From Pelagibius sp965227505 (lineage in GTDB: Bacteria; Pseudomonadota; Alphaproteobacteria; Kiloniellales; Kiloniellaceae): DNA of 64,000 bases. The stretch spans positions 1,240,001 through 1,304,000 of the forward strand of contig NZ_OZ245757.1 in the NCBI RefSeq assembly GCF_965227505.1. Direction: 5' to 3'. Made by a program: the position numbers and the translations under genes. Shown piece by piece: positions 51,758 to 63,405 of the stretch. The notes under the pieces were generated by a model. It saw only the letters and a program-made list of their open reading frames with translations, ran no database searches and was not told the DNA's origin. Position 1 is the first letter of the stretch, and every line of letters begins with the position of its first letter.

Positions 51758-52795
51758 ATGTCGGGACTGGCCCTTGAGGGCATCGCAAAGCGCTTTGGCG
51801 CGCTGACGGCGGTCGACGATCTGTCGTTGACCGTTCCCCACGGCACCTTCGTCTGCCTGCTGGGCCCATCGGGCTGTGGCAAGACGACCCTGCTGCGCAT
51901 GATCGCCGGTCTGGAATCGCCCAGCGCCGGACGCATCGTGCTGGACGGTGCGGAGATCACCGACCTGCCGACCCACAGGCGCGACTTCGGCATGGTCTTC
52001 CAGTCGCTGGCGCTGTTTCCGCACCTGAACGTCCGGGACAACATCGCCTATGCCCTGCGCATCCGCGGCGTTCCCAAGGCCGAGCAGGAGGCGCGCGTCG
52101 CCGAGCTACTCGATCTCGTCCACCTGCCGGACTTCGGCAACCGGCCGGTCGGCAAGCTTTCCGGCGGACAGAAGCAGCGGGTGGCGATCGCCCGGGCGCT
52201 CGCGGTCTCGCCGCGGCTGTTCCTGCTCGACGAACCGCTCTCCGCCCTGGATGCCAAGCTGCGCGAAGCCATGCAGGTCGAACTGCGCCAGCTGCAGCAG
52301 AAACTGGGCATCACCACCATCGTCGTCACCCACGACCAGCGCGAGGCCATGACAATGGCCGATCTGGTGGTGGTCATGGGCGAGGGGCGCATCCGCCAGG
52401 CGGCGGCGCCGGTCGAGATCTACCGGAGGCCGGCCGATGCTTTCGTCGCCGACTTCATCGGCTCCACCAACCTGCTCGACGTCGCCGCGAACGGCAGCGG
52501 CCACGCGCTGGTCGACGGCATCCCCCTGCCCGGCGTCGCCCTGCCGGCGGGCCTGAAGCGGGCGCGCCTTTCCATCAGGCCGGAGGACGTGCGCCTGACC
52601 GCCCCGGCGGAGGCACCGCTGACCGGGCGGGTGACCTTTCTGCGCGACCTCGGCGGCACCGTGGAGACCTTCGTCGCTGTGGCGGGCACCACCGTCATCG
52701 CCGTCTCCACGCCGCGCGAGCGCCCCCAGGTCGCTGCCGGCGACGCCATCGGTATCCAGCTTCCGCCCGAGGCCTGCGTGGTGCTGCCGCAATGA
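51758..52795 (+). CDS. PotA-like ABC transporter ATPase
   Basis: A 345-residue ATPase with Walker A LGPSGCGKTTLLRMIAG, signature LSGGQKQRVAIARAL, Walker B LFLLDEPLSALDAK and a C-terminal TOBE region (SIRPEDVRLTAP). This class energises uptake of polyamines or ferric iron. Its stop overlaps the next permease start as ATGA (52792-52795), so translation is coupled. Confidence 0.93.
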   Translation: MSGLALEGIAKRFGALTAVDDLSLTVPHGTFVCLLGPSGCGKTTLLRMIAGLESPSAGRIVLDGAEITDLPTHRRDFGMVFQSLALFPHLNVRDNIAYALRIRGVPKAEQEARVAELLDLVHLPDFGNRPVGKLSGGQKQRVAIARALAVSPRLFLLDEPLSALDAKLREAMQVELRQLQQKLGITTIVVTHDQREAMTMADLVVVMGEGRIRQAAAPVEIYRRPADAFVADFIGSTNLLDVAANGSGHALVDGIPLPGVALPAGLKRARLSIRPEDVRLTAPAEAPLTGRVTFLRDLGGTVETFVAVAGTTVIAVSTPRERPQVAAGDAIGIQLPPEACVVLPQ

Positions 52796-53646
52796 GGCGG
52801 GAGCGGGCCAGAACTCTCTCCGACCACCTGCCGCTGGCCTTTCCGGCGGCCATGCTGGTGGTCTTCTTCGTCGTGCCCTTCGGCATCATGATCGCCGTCA
52901 GCTTCTTTCGGCGCCAGCAAGGCGGCTTTTACACCGTCGACTTCGTGCTCGCCAACTACGAGCGGTTTCTGACGCCCTTCTTCGGCAGCGTGCTCGGCTT
53001 CTCGCTGTTCCTGGCCGCGGCGGTGGCCGTCTGCTGCGTGGCCCTGTCCTTTCCCTTCACCAGCTTCCTGGCCGGGCGCAGCCGCCGGGTCCAGGTCTAT
53101 TGGCTGGTCGGGCTGCTCGCCATTCTCTCCCTCTCGGAAGTGATCATCGGCTTTGCCTGGTCGACTCTGTTCTCGCGCACCGCCGGGGTCAGCAACCTGC
53201 TGGTCGCCCTCGGCCTGATGGCGGAGCCCAAGGCTCTGTTGCCGGGCTTTGGCGCTGTGCTGACGGGGATGGTCTACCAGGCCCTGCCCTACACGATCCT
53301 GCTGCTCTATCCCTCCTTCATGCGCCTCGACCCGACGTTGCTGGAGGCTGCCCGCACCCTCGGCGCCTCCCCCCTGCGCGGCTTCGTCACCGTGGTCGTT
53401 CCGGCGCTGCGCAACACCATCGTCGCCACCCTGATCATGGTCTTCGTCTTCGCGCTCGGCTCCTACCTGCTGCCGCAGATCCTCGGGCGGCCGCAGCACT
53501 GGACGCTTTCGGTGCTGATCACCGACCAGGCGATCTACCAGTCCAACATGCCTTTCGCCGCGGCCATGGCGGTCTTCCTGGTGCTGATTTCGCTGGCGCT
53601 GGTGGGCCTGACCCTACTGGTCGGCGGCCGGCGGGAGACCGCGTGA
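52792..53646 (+). CDS. PotB-like ABC transporter permease
   Basis: A 284-residue inner-membrane permease with six predicted helices and the cytoplasmic EAA loop (DPTLLEAARTLGASPLRGFV). It forms the channel with the protein at 53663. Starts within ATGA of the ATPase gene. Confidence 0.92.
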   Translation: MRRERARTLSDHLPLAFPAAMLVVFFVVPFGIMIAVSFFRRQQGGFYTVDFVLANYERFLTPFFGSVLGFSLFLAAAVAVCCVALSFPFTSFLAGRSRRVQVYWLVGLLAILSLSEVIIGFAWSTLFSRTAGVSNLLVALGLMAEPKALLPGFGAVLTGMVYQALPYTILLLYPSFMRLDPTLLEAARTLGASPLRGFVTVVVPALRNTIVATLIMVFVFALGSYLLPQILGRPQHWTLSVLITDQAIYQSNMPFAAAMAVFLVLISLALVGLTLLVGGRRETA

Positions 53647-53662
53647 TGCCGGAGCGCAGGCC

Positions 53663-54466
53663 ATGACCGCAAGCTGGCTGCGCCGCGGCTACATGGCCCT
53701 CATCGCGCTCTTCCTGGCGGCGCCCCTCGCCGTGGTCGCCGGGGTCTCGGTGAACGAGAAGCGGACGCTGCTGTTCCCGCCCGAGGGCTTTTCCCTCGCC
53801 TGGTACGCCGACATCTTCGTCGAGCCGGAATGGCGCAGCGCCCTCCTCGCCTCCCTCGGCCTCGCCGCCCTCTCCGCCGCTCTGGCGGTGCTTATCGCCC
53901 TGCCGCTCAGCTGGTTCTTCTGGCGCCGCGTCGCGCCCTGGGCCCGGATCTTCCAGTTCCTGGGCGTCGCCCCTTTCATGCTGCCGCCGGTGATCACCGC
54001 GCTCGGCTTCCTCTCTTTCTGGGCGACCGGCGGCTTCTACGGGGCGCCCTGGACGGCGGTCATCAGCCACGCCATCTTCTTCGTGACCTTGCCGCTGGTC
54101 ACGCTCTCGCTCGGCTTTGCCTCCATTGACCGCTCCCTTGTCGAGGCGGCGGCCACCATGGGCGCCGACGACCGCAGGGTCTTCCGCACCGTCGTCGTAC
54201 CGCTGATCACGCCCTACATGATCTCCGGCTTCGCCTTCGCCTTCGTGCTGTCGCTGAACGAATACATCGTCGCCTACATGACTGTCGGCTTCACGATGGA
54301 AACCCTGCCCATCAAGATCTTCAACGCCCTGCGCTATGGCTACACGCCGACGATGGCCTCGGTCTCCATCTTCTTCGTCGCCATCGCCGCCCTGGTGGTC
54401 GGGCTGATCGCACGCTACGGCGACCTGCCGAGGTTGCTGGGCGCCTGGACCGGCGAGGAGCGGTGA
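53663..54466 (+). CDS. PotC-like ABC transporter permease
   Basis: A 267-residue inner-membrane permease with the EAA loop DRSLVEAAATMGADDRRVFR and six helices (MLPPVITALGFLSFWATGG and others). Sixteen bases separate it from the first permease gene. Its TGA shares bases with the following ATG (TGATG, 54464-54468), so the amidase is translated with it. Confidence 0.92.
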   Translation: MTASWLRRGYMALIALFLAAPLAVVAGVSVNEKRTLLFPPEGFSLAWYADIFVEPEWRSALLASLGLAALSAALAVLIALPLSWFFWRRVAPWARIFQFLGVAPFMLPPVITALGFLSFWATGGFYGAPWTAVISHAIFFVTLPLVTLSLGFASIDRSLVEAAATMGADDRRVFRTVVVPLITPYMISGFAFAFVLSLNEYIVAYMTVGFTMETLPIKIFNALRYGYTPTMASVSIFFVAIAALVVGLIARYGDLPRLLGAWTGEER

Positions 54467-55242
54467 TGCGCATCGCCGCCCTGCAGATGAAGGCGGCCGC
54501 GGGCGACGTCGCAGCGAACCTAACACGCATCGAGGCCGCCGCCCGAGAGGCGGCCGCAGGCGGTGCGCGGATTCTGATTACGCCGGAACTGGCCACCACC
54601 GGCTACGGCGCCGGCGCGGTCATCGGCGACCTGGCGGAGCCGCTGGGCGGGCCGCAGGTGAAACACCTGGCCGCGATCTCCGAAGCGCACGGCCTTGCGA
54701 TCGTCGCCGGCTTTGCCGAGCGCGACGGGTCCCAGGTCTTCAACAGTCTGGCCTTGGTCGACGGCGCTGCGGCGCCCATCGCCTACCGCAAGATGCAGCT
54801 CTACGGGGACTACGAACGGGCGCTCTTCTCCCCGGGACCGCTTCAGACCACGCTTTGCACCATCGGCGAGCTGACCTTCGGCTTTCTGATCTGCTACGAC
54901 GTGGAGTTCCCGGAGGCGGTGCGGGCGCTGGCGCGGGCCGGCGCCGAGGCCGTGCTGGTGCCCACGGCCCTGCCCGAAGGCCCCTTCGCGGGCTTCATCG
55001 CGACCTCCGTCGTGCCGGTGCGGGCCTTCGAGAACCAGCTGTTCATTGCCTACGCCAACCACGCCGGGCAGGACGACGCCTTCACCTATGCCGGTCTGTC
55101 GCGCATCGTCGGGCCCGACGGTTCCGCCCTCGCCGCCGCCGGCCCGAATGAGGACGGCGTGATCTTCGCCGACACCGACCCGGACGCCTTTGCGGAAAGC
55201 CGGGCCGCCAACACCTACCTGACCGACCTGCGCGGGCGCTGA
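54466..55242 (+). CDS. Carbon-nitrogen hydrolase (nitrilase superfamily amidase)
   Basis: A 258-residue nitrilase-fold amidase. The catalytic triad is visible: Glu41 in ITPELATTGYG, Lys109 in YRKMQLYGDYE and Cys143 in LICYDVEFPE. Relatives hydrolyse R-amides, N-carbamoylputrescine or omega-amides. After agmatine or guanidinobutyrate cleavage, or in a parallel gamma-glutamyl/amide route, it could release ammonia from an amide. It is the last gene of the LysR operon, sharing TGATG with the permease. Confidence 0.88.
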   Translation: MRIAALQMKAAAGDVAANLTRIEAAAREAAAGGARILITPELATTGYGAGAVIGDLAEPLGGPQVKHLAAISEAHGLAIVAGFAERDGSQVFNSLALVDGAAAPIAYRKMQLYGDYERALFSPGPLQTTLCTIGELTFGFLICYDVEFPEAVRALARAGAEAVLVPTALPEGPFAGFIATSVVPVRAFENQLFIAYANHAGQDDAFTYAGLSRIVGPDGSALAAAGPNEDGVIFADTDPDAFAESRAANTYLTDLRGR

Positions 55243-55301
55243 GCTCAGGACCTGCCGGTCCGATGGTGTGCCGTGATCGCTGTACCCATCGGCCGGCGCC
55301 G

Positions 55302-55973
55302 TCAATCAGCGAGACTCGCCTTGAACTTGGTCAGCCCGGGGAACGCGTGATCGAAATAGGCAGGGTGAAAGGTGGTGTAGGGCTCGAAGTGCTTCTCGTA
55401 GAGCGCCTTCGCCGCGTTGTTGCCATGAATGACCATTATCCCGAGACTGGCGGCACCTTTCTCCCGCGCCTTGTCGAAGGCTGCGCGCATCAGCGCGTCC
55501 CCGAGGCCCTGGCCGCGGAATCCGGGTGCGACAGCGACGGATTCGACGATCAGCTCTGCCTGCGGCTTCAGGAAATCCACCCCGCGGCTCCAGATCCCCT
55601 GATAGGCCGCACGGAACGCGGCGGTTGTCTCCGACGTCCAGGAAAGAGCGCCGGCGACCCGATCCAGCCTGTCCAAGTTCAGCGGCCCCTGCGCTGCCCG
55701 TTCATCCGGTGCAAAGACGGCGCAAGCGGCGGCTGGCGTGGTCTCCACTTCAAAAACGATGAAATCCTCCACCGCGCCCCAACTGGACGCCCCTTCGCGC
55801 AGCACCGCCTCGAGGAACAGCATGGTGTCTGAGCCGCTGTCCTGCAGTAGATCGTCCCAGAACGAGCGGCCAAAGGGCGGCAGCGACGCTTCGAACTCCG
55901 TCCGCGCCAGAAAGGGTACATCGGCCGCGACGGCGGCGCGGGCTGAGAGGTCCGAGCGCCGTTGCGCAGTCAT
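55302..55973 (-). CDS. GNAT family N-acetyltransferase
   Basis: A 223-residue GNAT protein. The acetyl-CoA-binding motif A reads VAVAPGFRGQGLGDALMRAA (R/Q-x-x-G-x-G/A), followed by LGIMVIHGNNAAKALYEKH (motif B). AAAGGAGG directly precedes ATG 55973; an open frame extends further but lacks a site. It ends 60 bp from the convergent amidase gene. Acceptor (protein, amine or antibiotic) unknown. Confidence 0.88.
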   Translation of the reverse strand: MTAQRRSDLSARAAVAADVPFLARTEFEASLPPFGRSFWDDLLQDSGSDTMLFLEAVLREGASSWGAVEDFIVFEVETTPAAACAVFAPDERAAQGPLNLDRLDRVAGALSWTSETTAAFRAAYQGIWSRGVDFLKPQAELIVESVAVAPGFRGQGLGDALMRAAFDKAREKGAASLGIMVIHGNNAAKALYEKHFEPYTTFHPAYFDHAFPGLTKFKASLAD

Positions 55974-56109
55974 GACAGCCTCCTTTGCACAAAGACTGTA
56001 TGTGAGAGCCGAAGCACGGCGGTTCAACACTTCAAGGCTGCACTGCGTCAGGCGCTGAAGAGCTTCCTCAACCCATGAACCAAGCGCACCTGCGCCCGAT
56101 GCAAAGCCC

Positions 56110-58794
<2,685 letters not shown>

Positions 58795-58829
58795 GATTTG
58801 CGATCCGTTTCCTGCCGGTTGCTGTCCAA

Positions 58830-58857
58830 CTCAACTTGCACGCCATCTCAACTTGCA
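58830..58857. promoter_or_regulatory. 11-bp direct repeat upstream of ppdK
   Basis: CTCAACTTGCA occurs at 58830-58840 and 58847-58857, a 17-bp spacing, 36-63 bp ahead of the ppdK start on the minus strand (read there as TGCAAGTTGAG). Such spacing fits two adjacent sites of one regulator near a promoter. No known consensus is recognised. Confidence 0.4.
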
Positions 58858-58892
58858 TGCTGCGGGCGGCTGATCCGCCGCCTCTGTTCTCG

Positions 58893-60980
58893 TCAGCCCT
58901 CGATCTTGGAGAAGTCGGCCACCTCCGAGAGCGTCGCGCCGATGGCGCTCAGGAGATTCAGGCGGTTCTCCCGCAGGGCCGTCTCCTCGGCATTCACCGT
59001 GACTTCGTCAAAAAAGGCGTCGACCGGTTGGCGCAGTCGCGCCATGGCCGCCATGGCGCCGGTGAAGTCTTCACAGACTATCGCAGTCTGGGCACCTTTG
59101 GCTGCATCGCCGAGGTGAGAAAAAAGGGCCTTCTCCTCGTCCTGCGCCAAAGCGGCTGACTCCACCGCGCCCTGGTAGGCGCGTTTGTCCTTCTTGGCCT
59201 CGATCCGCACGATGTTGGCGGCGCGGCGATAGGCGACCAGAAGATTGGCGCCGTCGTCGCTGTCGAGGAAGGAGCGCAGGGCCTCGACCCGGGCGAGCAG
59301 GCGCACGAGGTCGTCCTCGCCGCCGCGCGCCATGACCGCGCTGATGAGGTCGTGGCGCACGCCCTGATCGCGGAGCACGACCTTCAGGCGCTCCCCGAAG
59401 AAATCCAGCAGGTCGCCGGAAACATCCGCCGCCGAAAGGCCGGTATACTCGGCTTGCGCTGTCGCGAAGACATCGTTCAGCGGCAGGCGCAGCTTGTTTT
59501 CGACGATCAGGCGGATCACGCCCAGGGCGGCGCGGCGCAGTGCGTAGGGGTCCTTGGAGCCGGTCGGCTTCTCGTCGATAGCCCAGAAGCCCACCAGGGT
59601 GTCGATCTTGTCGGCCAGGGCGACACAGACACTGACCGGCGCCGAGGGACAGGCGTCGTTGGGGCCGAGCGGCGCGTAGTGTTCGGCGATGGCCTCCGCC
59701 ACCGCCGGGCTTTCGCCGTCGTTGAGCGCGTAGTAGCGCCCCATGATTCCCTGCAGTTCCGGGAACTCGCCCACCATGCCGGTGATGAGGTCGGCCTTGG
59801 CGAGGCGCGCCGCAGAGCGGACCTGATCGCGGTCGGCGCCCGGCACATGATCGCTGATCGCCACCGCGAGGCTCTGCAGGCGGGAGACCTTTTCGGCGAG
59901 CGTGCCCAGCCTCGCATGGAACACGATCTCCTCCAGCGCCGGCACCCGCGCCGAAAGCGACTGTTTGCGGTCCTGGTCCCAGAAGAAACGGGCATCGGCC
60001 AGGCGGGCGCGCAGCACCCGTTCGTTGCCGGCAACGATGGTCTCGGCGCGGTCGCTGCCCGCCGGCGCATCCATGTTGGCGACCACCAGAAAACGGTCGG
60101 CCAGGGCGCCCTCGGCGGTCTCGGTCGAGAAGTACTTCTGATGGCTGCGCATGGAGGTGGAAAGCACCTCCGCCGGCAGATGCATAAAGTCTTGATCGAT
60201 ACGCCCCATCAGCACCTGCGGCCATTCCACGAGCCCGGTGACCTCGTCCAGCAGACCGGGATCCTCCTTCACGGCGACGCCTTCGGCGCCGGCCAGTTCA
60301 TGGCACTGCGCCGCAATGATCGCTCGCCGCTCCGCAGGGTCCAGGATCACCTTGGCCTTGTGCAGCTTGTCACGGTAGTCGGCAAAGCCGGCCACGGCAA
60401 AGGAGTCCGGCACCAGGAAGCGATGGCCGCGGGTGGTGTCGGCGAACGAAAGCCGGCGCTCCTCCCCCATCTCGAAGCCGCCCTCCAGCGCCTTGCCGTC
60501 GAAAACCGCCACGATGTGGTGCAGAGGACGCACCCAGCGCTGGCTGTCGTCGGCCCAGCGCATGGACTTCGGCCAGGGCAGCTCGGCAATGGCCTTGGCC
60601 AGGACCTCCGGCAGCACCGCCACGCTCGGCCGCCCGGCAACCTCGCGCACGGCGAAGTAAAAGCTGCCCTTGGGGGTTTCCCTGAGCTCCGCCTCGTCCA
60701 CGGACGCCAGGCCGTTGGCCTTCAAAAAGCCTTGGACCGCCTGCTCGGGGGCGCCCACCTTGGGGCCTTTCTTCTCTTCCGAGAGATCGGGCTGCTGCGC
60801 CGGGATACCGTCGACGACCAGCGCCAGGCGGCGCGGCGTGGCGTAGGCTTGGGCAGACCCAAAGGTGAGATTGGCCGCCTTCAGCCCCTCGGCGACCAGA
60901 CGCTTCAGATCCTCCGCGGCGCGGCCCTGCATGCGCGCGGGGATCTCCTCGGAAAACAGCTCGACCAGCAACTCGGCCAT
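58893..60980 (-). CDS. glyS: Glycyl-tRNA synthetase beta subunit
   Basis: A 695-residue subunit of the alpha2beta2 glycyl-tRNA synthetase. The opening ELLVELFSEEIPARMQGRAA, the RSHQKYFSTE segment and the C-terminal HD-like/anticodon part match GlyS (about 690 residues). Its ATG overlaps the glyQ stop (TGATG). Confidence 0.96.
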   Translation of the reverse strand: MAELLVELFSEEIPARMQGRAAEDLKRLVAEGLKAANLTFGSAQAYATPRRLALVVDGIPAQQPDLSEEKKGPKVGAPEQAVQGFLKANGLASVDEAELRETPKGSFYFAVREVAGRPSVAVLPEVLAKAIAELPWPKSMRWADDSQRWVRPLHHIVAVFDGKALEGGFEMGEERRLSFADTTRGHRFLVPDSFAVAGFADYRDKLHKAKVILDPAERRAIIAAQCHELAGAEGVAVKEDPGLLDEVTGLVEWPQVLMGRIDQDFMHLPAEVLSTSMRSHQKYFSTETAEGALADRFLVVANMDAPAGSDRAETIVAGNERVLRARLADARFFWDQDRKQSLSARVPALEEIVFHARLGTLAEKVSRLQSLAVAISDHVPGADRDQVRSAARLAKADLITGMVGEFPELQGIMGRYYALNDGESPAVAEAIAEHYAPLGPNDACPSAPVSVCVALADKIDTLVGFWAIDEKPTGSKDPYALRRAALGVIRLIVENKLRLPLNDVFATAQAEYTGLSAADVSGDLLDFFGERLKVVLRDQGVRHDLISAVMARGGEDDLVRLLARVEALRSFLDSDDGANLLVAYRRAANIVRIEAKKDKRAYQGAVESAALAQDEEKALFSHLGDAAKGAQTAIVCEDFTGAMAAMARLRQPVDAFFDEVTVNAEETALRENRLNLLSAIGATLSEVADFSKIEG

Positions 60981-61903
60981 CAGCCTGCCCCGCCGTCCTG
61001 CGCCGGGTCCTGGGTGGAAACCCAGGCCTCGCAGCAGGCCTTGGCCAGATTGCGCACGCGGCCGATGTAGGCCTGGCGCTCAGTCACGGAGATGACCCCG
61101 CGCGCGTCCAGAAGATTGAAAACGTGGCTGGCCTTCATGCACTGGTCATAGGCGGGCAGCGGCATGGGCCGGCCGTTGCGCTCGCCGAAGGTGAGGATCG
61201 ACTGACACTCGGCCTCCGCGTCCTTGAAGTGCTGAAACAGGATTTCGGTGGTCGCGGCCTCGAAGTTGAACGCGGAAAACTCCTGTTCGGCCTGCAGGAA
61301 GACATCGCCGTAGGTCTTGCCGCCCTGATCCTTGGGCACGCCGTCCCAGTCCAGGTCGTAGACGTTCTCGACGCCCTGGACGTACATGATCAGGCGCTCC
61401 AGCCCATAGGTGAGCTCGGTGGAGACCGGATTGCAGTCGATGCCGCCGACCTGCTGGAAGTAGGTGAACTGGCTGACCTCCATGCCGTCGCACCAGACCT
61501 CCCAGCCCAGGCCCCAGGCGCCCAGGGTCGGGCTTTCCCAGTCGTCCTCAACAAAGCGAATGTCATGGTTCAGCGGATCGATGCCGATGGCGCGGAGCGA
61601 GTCCAGGTAGAGATCCTGGCTGTCGGCCGGCGAGGGCTTCAGGATCACCTGGAACTGGTAGTAGTGCTGCAGGCGGTTGGGGTTCTCGCCGTAGCGCCCG
61701 TCGGTGGGCCGGCGCGAGGGCTGCACGTAGGCCGCCTTCCAGCTTCCCGGACCCAGCGCCCGCAGGGTGGTAGCCGGATGGAAAGTCCCTGCCCCTACCT
61801 CCAGGTCATAAGGCTGGAGGATGACACAGCCCTGGCGGGCCCAGAAATCCTGAAGACGCAGGATCAGCCGCTGGAAACAGGTGTCCGGATTGGCGTCAGG
61901 CAT
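60980..61903 (-). CDS. glyQ: Glycyl-tRNA synthetase alpha subunit
   Basis: A 307-residue class II aminoacyl-tRNA synthetase subunit. FQRLILRLQDFWARQGCVIL, the class II motif 2 region (YVQPSRRPTDGRYGENPNRL) and VSTELTYGLERLIMYVQGV (motif 3) are standard for GlyQ. ATG 61903 (MPDANPDTCF) is preferred over 61942. The one-base overlap with glyS shows a two-gene operon. No other translation gene adjoins it. Confidence 0.96.
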   Translation of the reverse strand: MPDANPDTCFQRLILRLQDFWARQGCVILQPYDLEVGAGTFHPATTLRALGPGSWKAAYVQPSRRPTDGRYGENPNRLQHYYQFQVILKPSPADSQDLYLDSLRAIGIDPLNHDIRFVEDDWESPTLGAWGLGWEVWCDGMEVSQFTYFQQVGGIDCNPVSTELTYGLERLIMYVQGVENVYDLDWDGVPKDQGGKTYGDVFLQAEQEFSAFNFEAATTEILFQHFKDAEAECQSILTFGERNGRPMPLPAYDQCMKASHVFNLLDARGVISVTERQAYIGRVRNLAKACCEAWVSTQDPAQDGGAG

Positions 61904-62051
61904 GGCGTTGGGACTGTTTGCCCGGGTTGGCACCCCCGGCAACCTTTACTCAGACCGTTGCTTGAGCGGTCCAGGATGCTGCACCGCGGTAAATGCGGGC
62001 CGAACCTTAGCGGGGGCCCAAAGCCGAATCAAGCCAAGGCGTCGCAGGGCG

Positions 62052-62351
62052 CTACCGAAGCGCGCAGTTGCCGCTGGATCTGGCTTCGGTACCCGCAGCG
62101 CACTTGCTGCCGGCCTGTACGTAGGCGCCGCAGGCGGGGCACTGCACGAGGTCCGCGACTTCCGCGCCGCTGCCATCCTCGGCTTTACGCGCCGTACTGG
62201 TCTTCTGCGGCTTCTTTGCCTCGGCGGCACGCAGTTTGGCTTCGGCCTTGCGCGCCTGCTGCAGGCGGCCGAGAAACTTGAAGCCATACCAGACCGCGGC
62301 GATGACCAGCCCCAGGACGATGAGCTTCTGAATCGAAGGCAATCCGAACAT
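62052..62351 (-). CDS. Small membrane protein with a zinc-ribbon-like tail
   Basis: A 99-residue protein with one N-terminal transmembrane helix (LIVLGLVIAAVWYGFKFLG), a charged Lys/Ala-rich helix, then VQCPACGAYVQAGSKCAAGT, whose CPxC and single later Cys suggest a partial zinc ribbon. It lies between glyQ and an S49 peptidase on the same strand (gaps of about 150 and 100 bp). Similar small proteins occur in alphaproteobacteria with no known role. Confidence 0.7.
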   Translation of the reverse strand: MFGLPSIQKLIVLGLVIAAVWYGFKFLGRLQQARKAEAKLRAAEAKKPQKTSTARKAEDGSGAEVADLVQCPACGAYVQAGSKCAAGTEARSSGNCALR

Positions 62352-62453
62352 GGCGGCATTTAGCGACGGCGCCGCCCCAGGGTCAAGCAACGACGGACAA
62401 GAGAGGGGCAAGCGAGAGGGGCAAGCAACCGGACCGGGTGAAGGGAGGCCGCC

Positions 62454-63344
62454 CTAGAGGCCGAAGCGCGACCACAGGGCCCGTTCTTCGACGGCGGCAA
62501 TCAGCCCTGCGGCCCAATCCTCCGGCCCCGGCAAGGCGGCCTGGAACAGCGGCCCGTCGTCGCCGGCACGGCCGCGCCCCACACCCAGGCGCTTCAACAG
62601 ACGCCGGGGGCCCTGGACGCGGCGCAGCCGCACCCGCTTGCCGAAGCGGTCGCGCAGCACCTGGCGCAGTTCGCCCTCGGAATCGGCAAGACCGAGTTCC
62701 ACGGCCCGGCCGCCGGCCCAGAACTCGCCGCTGAACAGCTCCTCCTCCGAGGCTTTCAGGCGATGCCCGCGGCGGTCGCGCACGGTCTTCTTGAAGACGT
62801 CGTGCAGATCCTCCTGAAGGGCCTTCAGACGGGCCACGTCCTCGGCGTTTTCCGGCCGGAAGGGGTCGAGCGTCGACTTATGCTCGCCGGCGGTGTAGAC
62901 GCGGCGCTCGACGCCGACCTTCTCCATCAGTTCGGTAAACCCGAAGCCGGAGGTGATAACCCCGATCGATCCCACGATGGATGTCGGCTGCACAAAGATC
63001 TCGTCGGCAGCACAGGCCAGCCAGTAGCCGCCGGAGGCGGCGACGTCCTCGCAGAACGCCAGAACCGGCTTCTCCTTCTCCCGCGCCAGATCGCGGACCC
63101 GCTTGGCGATCAGGGCGGACTGAGCGGGCGACCCGCCCGGCGAATTGATGATCAGGGCCACCGCGCTCAGCCGCGGCAGGGCGAAGGCCCGCTCTATCAG
63201 CGGCTCCATGCTGGCAAGGCTCATGCCGCTGCGCAGAGGGCCAAAACCACCGATCACGCCGGACATGCGCAGGACCGCCACTTCGGGGCGGCTGGGGCGC
63301 AGCCAACGGAATGTCAGGATATCGATAATGCTTCGTAACGCCAT
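62454..63344 (-). CDS. S49 family (SppA-like) signal peptide peptidase
   Basis: A 296-residue membrane-associated serine protease of the SppA-36K type. The catalytic Ser lies in EDVAASGGYWLACAADEI and the catalytic Lys in TAGEHKSTLDPFRP; the substrate-strand INSPGGSPAQSAL matches the family. It degrades cleaved signal peptides in the membrane. The basic C-terminal tail (LRRVQGPRRLLKRLG) is short. It precedes the zinc-ribbon membrane gene. Confidence 0.92.
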   Translation of the reverse strand: MALRSIIDILTFRWLRPSRPEVAVLRMSGVIGGFGPLRSGMSLASMEPLIERAFALPRLSAVALIINSPGGSPAQSALIAKRVRDLAREKEKPVLAFCEDVAASGGYWLACAADEIFVQPTSIVGSIGVITSGFGFTELMEKVGVERRVYTAGEHKSTLDPFRPENAEDVARLKALQEDLHDVFKKTVRDRRGHRLKASEEELFSGEFWAGGRAVELGLADSEGELRQVLRDRFGKRVRLRRVQGPRRLLKRLGVGRGRAGDDGPLFQAALPGPEDWAAGLIAAVEERALWSRFGL

Positions 63345-63405
63345 GGCATGAACATAAGGCTTAAGAGCGCTCTTTCCAAACCTCCGGCGACATGACCGGC
63401 GACTT

